Made by a program: the position numbers and the translations under genes
The notes under the pieces: model-generated
What the model saw: the letters and a program-made list of their open reading frames with translations, nothing else
What the model was told of the DNA's origin: nothing
Database searches by the model: none
NCBI GenBank assembly: GCA_903842475.1
Contig: CAIMMA010000748.1
Span: forward strand, 1 to 7,929
Length of the DNA: 7,929 nucleotides
Direction: 5' to 3'
Source of the DNA: an uncultured bacterium
GTDB lineage: Bacteria > Desulfobacterota > Desulfobulbia > Desulfobulbales > Desulfobulbaceae
Shown here: positions 1 through 7,759 of the stretch, one piece after another
How positions within the stretch are numbered: the stretch's first letter is position 1
Layout of the letters: every line of letters starts with the position of its first letter

Positions 1-82
1 GGGCCAGCTGCGCCAGGACGAGCGGCCCGGTCAGCCTGAGAAGGGCGGCCGCCTCGTGGCGCAGGAGCAGGGTGGTTTTCAT
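1..82 (-). CDS. MATE-family multidrug/solute efflux protein, N-terminal fragment (cut by window edge)
   Basis: An ATG at 82-80 on the minus strand opens a frame that runs off the left edge after 27 codons without a stop. The peptide begins MKTTLLLRHEAAALLRLTGP and continues LVLAQLA. A basic/amphipathic start followed by a 'LLRLxxPLxLAQLA' first-helix sequence is the usual beginning of MATE (NorM/DinF-like) transporters, which export cationic drugs or metabolites using Na+ or H+ gradients at the inner membrane. The gene follows the radical SAM gene with a 26-bp gap on the same strand and could be the last member of that unit. I see no strong Shine-Dalgarno sequence before the ATG, so translation may be coupled. 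The family call rests on only 27 residues; another polytopic transporter is possible. Confidence 0.55.
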   Translation of the reverse strand, partial: MKTTLLLRHEAAALLRLTGPLVLAQLA

Positions 83-108
83 GGGACCGTGCCGGGGGAG
101 CGCCGGGG

Positions 109-1638
109 TCAGCCGCGATCCGCCCCCTCCCGATGCCGCCCCTGCCGTTTGGTCAGGTTCTCGGCGAGGTTGTGACGTTGGCCGGGCTGACAGCTGACAT
201 GAACACTGATCGACGGCGGCAACACCCTCCCCTTGATCACCAGGATATCGGCGGCCAAGCAGTCGGCCACCTCGGTTCTTATTCGCCCTTGCTGTTCCGC
301 CAGGTAGCGGAACAGCAGTTCGGCCAGGCGCGGCAGCCCGATCTGCCAGGTGGCGCGGGTTTCCTGGTAGAGCCAGAGCGAAAAGGCAAGGAAGCCGTGA
401 AAGACATCCCCGTCCGGCCAAAGCAGGGGGGCGGTCCTGTGGAAATTGCCGCTGTTGTAGACCAGGTCCCAGAACCGCGCCATCCGCTTCATGGTCTGCA
501 TTTGGGCAAAGGGGATCAGATGGTTCTGGAGGATTTCATAGGGCGGGTCCTGGGAATAGACCATGCCAAACTGCCGGTCGTGGCGGTTGATGGCGGTGCC
601 GGAGAGTTTTTTCAGCACACCCAACTGGACCTCGCCGCGGCTGAGTCGCATGAGGCTGTTGAGGTTTTCGCCGAATTGCTCGATCGATTCGCCCGGCAGG
701 CCGATGATCAGGTCGACATGGAGATGGGCGGTGGTCTGTTCCTGCAGGAATTGCAGATTCTCGCGGATGCGCGCAAAATCGAGCGGTCGGCTGATGTTGG
801 CGGCAACGGCCGGCTGCAGGGTCTGGATGCCGACCTCCAGCTGGAGGGTGCCGGCGGCAAACCGGGCCAGCCGTTCCTTGAGAGCGGCGGGAAAATGCTC
901 GGGAATCACCTCGAAGTGGACGTGGTAGGGCGGGGTTTTGGCGAGGAAAAAATCGAGGATCCGGCCGGCCATGGCCGGGTTGCAGTTAAAGGTCCGATCC
1001 ACGAATTTAAAGGTCCGCGCCCCGCGCTGCCACAGGGTCTCCAAGGCGGCAAGGAAAGGGTCGACCGCGAAGAAGCGGACCTTTTTGTCCAGGGAGGAGA
1101 GGCAGAATTCGCAGGTAAAAGGACAGCCCCGCGAAGCCTCGACATAGGTGAGGCGGTGGGCGAGATCCTCGTCGGTATAGAATGCATAGGGCAGGGTCAG
1201 CTCTTCAACCGCCACCGGTGCCGCCGGGATCAGGGCGGCCGCCGGCGGCCGGCCAGCCAGCAGGGCTGTGCACAGTTGGTACAAGGCAATTTCACCTTCG
1301 CCCTGGATCATATAATCGGCCGCACTCAGGTCAACCCGCAGGGGCGGATGGCTGACCTCCGGCCCACCGAGGACGATGCGGGTGGCCGGCGACACCTGCT
1401 TGAGGAGGTTGATCAGCTGCCGCACCTGGGCCGCGTTCCAGATGTAGACGCCGATACCGACGATCGCAGGCGTACTGGCCAGGATTTTTTCGGCGATATC
1501 GGTGACCTGGTCGGTGAGGCTGTATTCCTGGATGCAGGTTTGGGGCTGCAGTTCGCGCAGGTTGGCATAGAGCCAGCGCAGACCGAGGGCGGCGTGGATG
1601 TAGCGGGCGTTGATGGTGGTGAGCACGATGCCGGGCAT
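109..1638 (-). CDS. Cobalamin-binding radical SAM protein with C-terminal DUF4080
   Basis: 509 aa. Residues 1-130 look like a B12-binding Rossmann domain: MPGIVLTTINARYIHAALGL at the start, a VGIGVYIWN strand near 60-68 and ILGGPEVS-type VLGGPEVS near 89-96. The radical SAM core follows. Its CxxxCxxC [4Fe-4S] motif is GCPFTCEFC (Cys172, Cys176, Cys179), with later core motifs LEVGIQTLQP (268-277) and DLIIGLPGE (309-317). The C-terminal ~150 residues fit DUF4080. Such proteins use SAM cleavage, often with cobalamin, for methylation or other difficult radical chemistry; the substrate of this subfamily is unknown to me. The start is well supported because family members begin with an 'IVLTTxNARYIH' stretch right after the Met. 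No Shine-Dalgarno sequence precedes it, although a TATAAT does. The gene lies 37 bp after acnA on the same strand. Confidence is high for the class, low for the role. Confidence 0.9.
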   Translation of the reverse strand: MPGIVLTTINARYIHAALGLRWLYANLRELQPQTCIQEYSLTDQVTDIAEKILASTPAIVGIGVYIWNAAQVRQLINLLKQVSPATRIVLGGPEVSHPPLRVDLSAADYMIQGEGEIALYQLCTALLAGRPPAAALIPAAPVAVEELTLPYAFYTDEDLAHRLTYVEASRGCPFTCEFCLSSLDKKVRFFAVDPFLAALETLWQRGARTFKFVDRTFNCNPAMAGRILDFFLAKTPPYHVHFEVIPEHFPAALKERLARFAAGTLQLEVGIQTLQPAVAANISRPLDFARIRENLQFLQEQTTAHLHVDLIIGLPGESIEQFGENLNSLMRLSRGEVQLGVLKKLSGTAINRHDRQFGMVYSQDPPYEILQNHLIPFAQMQTMKRMARFWDLVYNSGNFHRTAPLLWPDGDVFHGFLAFSLWLYQETRATWQIGLPRLAELLFRYLAEQQGRIRTEVADCLAADILVIKGRVLPPSISVHVSCQPGQRHNLAENLTKRQGRHREGADRG

Positions 1639-1642
1639 GGCG

Positions 1643-1648
1643 ATTATA
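1643..1648 (-). promoter_or_regulatory. Consensus -10 box (TATAAT) immediately before the radical SAM start codon
   Basis: On the minus strand the acnA-radical SAM gap reads TATAATCGCC followed by the ATG at 1638. The hexamer is a perfect sigma70 -10 box in an otherwise GC-rich region. Transcription starting the usual ~7 nt after it would begin at or inside the ATG, giving a leaderless or nearly leaderless transcript, and no Shine-Dalgarno sequence is seen. No convincing -35 (GGGTCG at 17-bp spacing) or TGn extension accompanies it, so it may be chance. Confidence 0.25.
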
Positions 1649-1675
1649 CCGATGCGCTTTGGGGTCGACCCACGA

Positions 1676-4357
<2,682 letters not shown>

Positions 4358-4364
4358 GTGGGTG

Positions 4365-4369
4365 TCCTC
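4365..4369 (-). promoter_or_regulatory. Shine-Dalgarno sequence that sets the acnA start
   Basis: The minus strand reads GAGGA, then 7 nt (CACCCAC), then the ATG at 4357-4355. This places the acnA start 40 codons inside the longest open frame and argues against the upstream TTG at 4477. Confidence 0.7.
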
Positions 4370-4408
4370 ATGCGGTGGGAAGGGGGGGCTGTCTGGCAAC
4401 TGGATGCG

Positions 4409-4437
4409 ATTATGCCAGATTTGGAGCAAACAGGAAC
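4409..4437 (-). promoter_or_regulatory. Candidate acnA promoter with extended -10
   Basis: On the minus strand TGGCATAAT (4417 to 4409) matches an extended -10 (TGnTATAAT) with one mismatch. The hexamer at 17-bp spacing, GTTCCT (4437-4432), is a poor -35, as is common for extended -10 promoters. The predicted transcript start is near 4402, leaving a leader of about 45 nt that contains the GAGGA ribosome site. It is the best acnA promoter candidate I could find in the 215-bp divergent region, but it is called by eye only. Confidence 0.4.
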
Positions 4438-4444
4438 CCTGTTT
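4428..4444. promoter_or_regulatory. Perfect 17-bp inverted repeat (AAACAGG-N3-CCTGTTT), candidate operator
   Basis: Two perfect 7-bp arms flank AAC, with arm centres 10 bp apart (one helical turn), as expected for a dimeric helix-turn-helix regulator. It covers the presumed acnA -35 (4432-4437), which would suit repression. On the plus strand the second arm runs into a T-tract (4442-4447), so a weak rho-independent terminator pointing toward the right-hand operon is an alternative. However, the 7-bp, AT-rich stem is weak and no plus-strand gene lies upstream. I do not recognise the regulator. Confidence 0.4.
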
Positions 4445-4494
4445 TTTAGGGCCGGTCCATGGTGCGCTTTTTATCAACCGACCAGTCTGGCAAC

Positions 4495-4523
4495 TTGCTG
4501 TTTTTGAGCAGACGTCCTATACT
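4495..4523 (+). promoter_or_regulatory. Sigma70-type promoter of the homocysteine operon
   Basis: TTGCTG (4495-4500), a 17-bp spacer and TATACT (4518-4523) form a near-consensus promoter, with transcription expected to start around 4527-4531. This leaves a leader of about 45 nt before the ATG at 4573. The leader contains the short symmetric AAGGACCTT (4547-4555) but is too short for a SAM-I riboswitch, and I recognise no other riboswitch class. Confidence 0.65.
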
Positions 4524-4572
4524 AGGGCCTTTTTAGGGCGAACCTGAAGGACCTTACCTGTGAGAAAGCGCT

Positions 4573-5766
4573 ATGATCAAGACCTACGCAGCAATTAACC
4601 AGAAAATCGCGGCCGGCAAGGCGGTGGTGCTCACCGCCGAAGAGGTGATCGACTATGTCGATAAACGGGGGCTGGAGGCCGCCGCCAAGGAGGTGGACGT
4701 GGTCACCACCGCCACCTTCGGGCCGATGTGCTCCTCGGGCTGCTTTCTCAATTTCGGCCACAGTACTCCCAAGATGCGCATCTCCGAGGCCTGGATCAAC
4801 GACGTGTCCGCCTATTGCGGCGTGGCGGCGGTCGATGTCTATATGGGCGCCACCCAGCTGCGCCACAACGATCCGGCCAATATGTACTACCCCGGCGAAT
4901 TCCGCTACGGCGGCGGCCATGTGATCGAGGAGCTGGTGGCCGGCAAAAAGCTCCAGCTGTTCGGGCTGAGTTACGGCACCGACGACTACCCCCGTCGGGA
5001 GATCCGGACCATGTTCGACATCAACGATCTCAACCAGGCGATCATGGTCAACCCGCGCAACTGCTACCAGAACTACAATGTCGCGGTCAATTGTTCGGAC
5101 AAACGGATCCACACCTACCTGGGCATCCTCAAAGCCCGGATGCGCAACATGACCTACTGCTCGGCCGGGCAGCTGTCGCCGCTGCTCAACGATCCCCTCT
5201 ACGAGACCATCGGCGTCGGCACCAGTATCTGGCTGGCCGGGGCCCGCGGCATGGTTTACAGCCAGGGCACCCAGCACTGCTCGCTGGCCGAGCGCGGCGA
5301 TAATGACGTGCCCGTGGAAGGGGCCGGGACGCTCGCCCTGACCGGCAACATGAAGGAGATGCTGCCGGAGTTTGTCCGCGGCACCAGTTTCAAGGGCTAT
5401 GGTGTCTCCCTGGCCCTGGGGGTCGGCATCCCCATCCCCATCCTCAACCCCGAGATTCTCCGCCGGACCACGGTCCGCGACCGCGATATCATGGCCTGCG
5501 TCATCGATTACAGCGTCGATTATCCCGAGAAGACCGGCAAGGTTCTGGCCCGCTATAACTACGAGCAGCTGCGCTCCGGCGAGGTAGAACTGCAGGGGAA
5601 AAAGGTCCCGGTCACCTCACTTTCCTCCTACAACAAGGCGCTGCGGATTTGCGACCTGCTCAAAGCGGAAATCCAGGGAGGTCGATTTCTGCTCTCCGAG
5701 CCCAGCCAGCGTCTGCCGTTGAACCAGGGCATGAAACCACTGAACATCACAGGACCGGGCCGATGA
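4573..5766 (+). CDS. Homocysteine biosynthesis protein, DUF39/COG1900 family
   Basis: 397 aa, soluble, with no signal peptide or membrane segments. The sequence matches DUF39 (HcyBio) proteins throughout, including TTATFGPMCSSGCFLNFGHS (45-64), RYGGGHVIEELVAG (111-124), a YCSAGQLSPLLNDP segment (195-208) and a GVGTSIWLAGARG segment (214-226). Cys53 and Cys57 lie in the most conserved-looking N-terminal stretch and are candidate sulfur-handling residues. In Methanosarcina acetivorans the DUF39 protein MA1821 and its ferredoxin partner MA1822 are required for a route converting aspartate semialdehyde and sulfide to homocysteine. That archaeal protein carries C-terminal CBS domains; this one ends after the catalytic region and has none. 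A stop codon (TGA at 4561) in frame just upstream fixes the start at or after 4573. The Shine-Dalgarno sequence is weak (GAGAAAG, 4 nt before ATG; a better GAAGGA lies too far upstream). It overlaps the next gene by ATGA, so coupled translation is likely. The reaction mechanism remains inference. Confidence 0.92.
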   Translation: MIKTYAAINQKIAAGKAVVLTAEEVIDYVDKRGLEAAAKEVDVVTTATFGPMCSSGCFLNFGHSTPKMRISEAWINDVSAYCGVAAVDVYMGATQLRHNDPANMYYPGEFRYGGGHVIEELVAGKKLQLFGLSYGTDDYPRREIRTMFDINDLNQAIMVNPRNCYQNYNVAVNCSDKRIHTYLGILKARMRNMTYCSAGQLSPLLNDPLYETIGVGTSIWLAGARGMVYSQGTQHCSLAERGDNDVPVEGAGTLALTGNMKEMLPEFVRGTSFKGYGVSLALGVGIPIPILNPEILRRTTVRDRDIMACVIDYSVDYPEKTGKVLARYNYEQLRSGEVELQGKKVPVTSLSSYNKALRICDLLKAEIQGGRFLLSEPSQRLPLNQGMKPLNITGPGR

Positions 5767-6173
5767 TCACCAAAAAAATCTATCTGTATTTCCCCAAGAG
5801 CGAGACCGAGAAACCGATCGTCTACCGGCTGGTCAAGGAATTCGACCTGATCGTCAACATCTTCCGCGCCAAGGTGACGCCCGAGGAAGAGGGCTACCTC
5901 AGCCTCGAGGTGACCGGCAGCCAGGACAACATCGATCGGGCCTATGCCTTTCTCGGCACCTTTGACGTGGTCATCCAGGCCGGCAACAAGAGCGTGCGCT
6001 GGGACGAGACCCGCTGCGCCCAGTGCGGGGCCTGCGTGGTCCACTGTCCCACCCAGGCCCTGTCCATCGTTGACCGCCGGACCCGGACCATCGCCTTTTG
6101 CGAGGACAACTGCGTCGAGTGTCTGGCCTGTGTCGCTGCCTGTCCCTTTGGCGCCTGTTCCTCGGCTTTTTAA
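5763..6173 (+). CDS. NIL-domain ferredoxin (2x[4Fe-4S]), partner of the DUF39 homocysteine protein
   Basis: 136 aa. Residues 1-75 form a NIL domain (MITKKIYLYFPKSETEKPIV at the start), a ferredoxin-like fold also found at the C-terminus of the methionine transporter ATPase MetN. Residues 82-130 hold two [4Fe-4S] motifs: C85AQCGACVVHC95P and C117VECLACVAAC127P, each CxxCxxCxxxC. Cys113 and Cys132 are extra. The orthologous arrangement in methanogens (MA1822, MJ0099) works with DUF39 in homocysteine synthesis, presumably delivering electrons or mobilising sulfide; which of these is not settled. The start is the ATG at 5763, overlapping the upstream TGA (ATGA), with AGGA 8 nt before it. The same frame is open further upstream, inside the DUF39 gene, but that extension has no family support. 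Cytoplasmic. Confidence 0.92.
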   Translation: MITKKIYLYFPKSETEKPIVYRLVKEFDLIVNIFRAKVTPEEEGYLSLEVTGSQDNIDRAYAFLGTFDVVIQAGNKSVRWDETRCAQCGACVVHCPTQALSIVDRRTRTIAFCEDNCVECLACVAACPFGACSSAF

Positions 6174-6205
6174 TCTGACCGGGGCGTCTGGGGTCCAGCT
6201 CGGCC

Positions 6206-6943
6206 ATGCGCGTTTACCGCTCTTTTTCCTGGAAAGACACCAATCTGCGGGTGGCCTGCGAGGCCTTTGACCTGGTGACCCGGACCGTGGTCGCCCAGCG
6301 GCGGCTGCTGGAGCGCTACATCGCCCGTCATCCGGAGTTCCGGACCGCGCTGGTCCCGGTGGTCCTGCTGGAAGACGCTCCCGAGGTGGCGCGCCGTATG
6401 GCCGTTGCCGCCGACCTGACCGGGCTCGGCCCCATGGCCGCAGTGGCCGGCACCCTGGCCCAGCTGGGAGTGGAGGCCGCCATGGCCATCGGCTGCCGGG
6501 AGGCCATCGTCGAAAACGGCGGCGATATCTTCATCCACTCCGACACCAGTGTCACCATCGGCATCTACGCCGGCGACAACGCCATCGGCAACCGGCTGGC
6601 CTTGCAAATCTCCCCTCAAGACCTGCCCCTGGCCCTCTGTTCCTCCTCCAGCACGATGGGGCATAGTTTGAGCTTCGGCAGCTGCGATCTGGCCACCGTG
6701 GTCGCCAGGGACGGGGCCCTGGCCGATGCCGCCGTCACCCTGGTCTGCAACCTGATCAAGACCGAAAACGACCTGACCCCGGTGCTCAACCAGGTCGGGG
6801 CCATTGCCGGCATCGACGGCATCCTGGCGGTCAAAAACGGCAAGATCGGCCTGTGGGGCCGGCTCCCCCAGCTGGTCCGCAATCAGGACAGCGCCACTGC
6901 CAAAAAAATCACCCGCGATCTCCACTCCGATTTCCAGGGCTGA
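6206..6943 (+). CDS. UPF0280/COG2122 family protein (ApbE-like), third gene of the homocysteine operon
   Basis: 245 aa, soluble. Family landmarks are GPMAAVAGTLAQLG (75-88), the ENGGDIFI motif (103-110), and CSSSSTMGHSLSFGSCD (145-161) followed by ALADAAVTLVCN (171-182). These resemble the Mg2+/flavin-handling core of ApbE FMN transferases, but UPF0280 proteins are shorter and cytoplasmic. In Methanosarcina acetivorans the COG2122 protein MA1715 is needed for efficient sulfide assimilation, and the family co-occurs with DUF39 in anaerobes. Its position 32 bp after the NIL-ferredoxin, on the same strand, supports a role in sulfide use for homocysteine. No ApbE-type lipoprotein signal is present. 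The Shine-Dalgarno sequence before the ATG is weak (GGGG about 12 nt upstream), so the exact start is less certain than the gene. The biochemical activity is unknown. Confidence 0.9.
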   Translation: MRVYRSFSWKDTNLRVACEAFDLVTRTVVAQRRLLERYIARHPEFRTALVPVVLLEDAPEVARRMAVAADLTGLGPMAAVAGTLAQLGVEAAMAIGCREAIVENGGDIFIHSDTSVTIGIYAGDNAIGNRLALQISPQDLPLALCSSSSTMGHSLSFGSCDLATVVARDGALADAAVTLVCNLIKTENDLTPVLNQVGAIAGIDGILAVKNGKIGLWGRLPQLVRNQDSATAKKITRDLHSDFQG

Positions 6944-6990
6944 CCCCCTGCCCCCCCCTTCTGCTCAAAACTCCCCTCCCCTGCTCCCCG
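6944..6990. other. C-rich (+) / G-rich (-) tract between convergent genes
   Basis: From the UPF0280 stop into the last codons of the ABC ATPase gene, the plus strand carries C-runs of 5, 8, 4, 4 and 4. The minus strand therefore has GGGG-N4-GGGG-N1-GGGG, a 14-nt loop, then G8-N2-G5. Four-stranded G structures are conceivable on the minus strand or in the ABC-gene mRNA, although one loop is long. No hairpin plus T-tract terminator is visible for either operon in the 21-bp gap. A nearby 12-bp palindrome, CCCGGTACCGGG (6987-6998), lies inside the ABC reading frame. Confidence 0.4.
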
Positions 6991-7759
6991 GTACCGGGAA
7001 GACCCGCAGCGGCCCGGCCGGTGCGGTGCGGCAGACCTCCATCGCACAGCCGTAGCAGGCCGAGAGGCCGGCCTCGGTCAGCACCGCCTCGGGGCTGCCC
7101 AGGAGCGCAATCCGGCCGTCGTGCATCAGGGCCAACTGCTCGCCGTACATGGCGGCCAGGTTGAGGTCATGGGAGACCATGATCACCGTCACCCCTTGCT
7201 CCCGCCTCAGCCGTTCGAGCAGATCCATGATCCGCACCTGATGGGCCGGGTCGAGCGAGGCGGTGGGTTCGTCCAGGAGGATGAGCCGGGGTTGCTGGCA
7301 GATGGCCCGGGCAATGATCACCCGCTGCCGTTCGCCGCCGCTGAGCGCCTCCAGGCGGCGGCCGGCCAGATGGGCCACGTCGGTGAAGGCCATGGCCTGC
7401 CGGGCCAGCTCAAGATCGTGCTCGCCCTCCGATTCCAGCAGGCCCAAATGGGGCGAGCGGCCCATCAAGACGGTCTCGGCCACGGTGAAGGGAAAATCGC
7501 TGCTGGCGTGCTGGGCGACCATGGCTAACTGCCGGGCCAGCTGCCGCCGGCTGTAGTCGGCCAGCGGCCGGCCGAGGATCTCGATGCCGCCGCTGGCCGG
7601 GATCAGGCCGGCCAGGGCCTTGAGCAGCGAGGTCTTGCCGGTGCCGTTGGGGCCGATGATCACCAGAAAACTGCCCGGCTCCACTGTCAAATCCACCTGG
7701 TGGAGGATCTGACGGTCGCCATAGGCTACACCCAGCGCCCGGGTCGCCACCGCCTTCAT
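6965..7759 (-). CDS. ABC transporter ATPase, FecE/BtuD/HmuV type (iron-siderophore, heme or cobalamin uptake)
   Basis: 264 aa from the ATG at 7759. All ABC motifs are present: Walker A GPNGTGKTS (36-44), Q-loop Gln83 in MVAQH, signature LSGGERQR (139-146), Walker B LILLDEP (159-165) with the D-loop ASLD, and the switch His197 in MVSHDLN. The FTVAETVLMGRSPH segment (91-104) and adjacent FecCD permease place it in the family that drives binding-protein-dependent import of Fe3+-siderophores, heme or vitamin B12. The ATG overlaps the permease stop (ATGA) and has a GGAGG site 8 nt upstream, which is preferred over the GTG at 7774. The C-terminal segment contains CYGCAMEVC (Cys235, Cys238, Cys243), where relatives usually have a cysteine-free 'YGVxVEV'-like sequence. 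Substrate cannot be fixed from the sequence. Confidence 0.93.
   Translation of the reverse strand: MKAVATRALGVAYGDRQILHQVDLTVEPGSFLVIIGPNGTGKTSLLKALAGLIPASGGIEILGRPLADYSRRQLARQLAMVAQHASSDFPFTVAETVLMGRSPHLGLLESEGEHDLELARQAMAFTDVAHLAGRRLEALSGGERQRVIIARAICQQPRLILLDEPTASLDPAHQVRIMDLLERLRREQGVTVIMVSHDLNLAAMYGEQLALMHDGRIALLGSPEAVLTEAGLSACYGCAMEVCRTAPAGPLRVFPVPGSRGGEF

Larger units (their letters stand above)
4391..4539. repeat. Degenerate tandem duplication and TCTGGCA half-sites in the divergent promoter region
   Basis: GTCTGGCAACT occurs exactly at 4391-4401 and 4485-4495, and TTTTTAGGGC exactly at 4443-4452 and 4530-4539. GAGCA lies between them in both copies (4424-4428 and 4506-4510). The blocks are in the same order with offsets of 94, 82 and 87 bp, consistent with an old duplication of about 90 bp plus small indels. 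Within it, TCTGGCA (4392-4398) and TGCCAGA (4413-4419) form an inverted pair with centres 21 bp apart. A third TCTGGCA (4486-4492) sits 2 bp before the -35 of the rightward promoter. These could be binding sites for a shared regulator. One arm also overlaps the acnA extended -10, which may explain part of the match. Confidence 0.4.

Noticed and set aside
4358..4477. N-terminal extension of acnA by 40 codons from a TTG at 4477
   Set aside because: AcnA family length and cysteine numbering fit the start at 4357, which has a GAGGA site. The extension would also cross the candidate acnA promoter and the inverted repeat.
4524..4572. SAM or other methionine-related riboswitch in the homocysteine operon leader
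   Set aside because: The leader is only about 45 nt from the predicted start site. I find no matching conserved helices or attenuator hairpin, only the short symmetric AAGGACCTT.
4522..5277. 251-codon open frame on the minus strand over the DUF39 gene
   Set aside because: The opposite strand encodes a well-conserved DUF39 protein here. This frame shows only complement-type composition and would also cover the homocysteine promoter.
6170..6925. 251-codon open frame on the minus strand over the UPF0280 gene
   Set aside because: Shadow of UPF0280. It has no recognisable motifs and is a low-complexity Gly/Asp/Gln-rich translation.
6987..6998. 12-bp palindrome CCCGGTACCGGG as a terminator or operator
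   Set aside because: It lies within the coding 3' end of the ABC ATPase (VPGSR codons), has no T-tract and no loop, and is plausible by chance in sequence this GC-rich.
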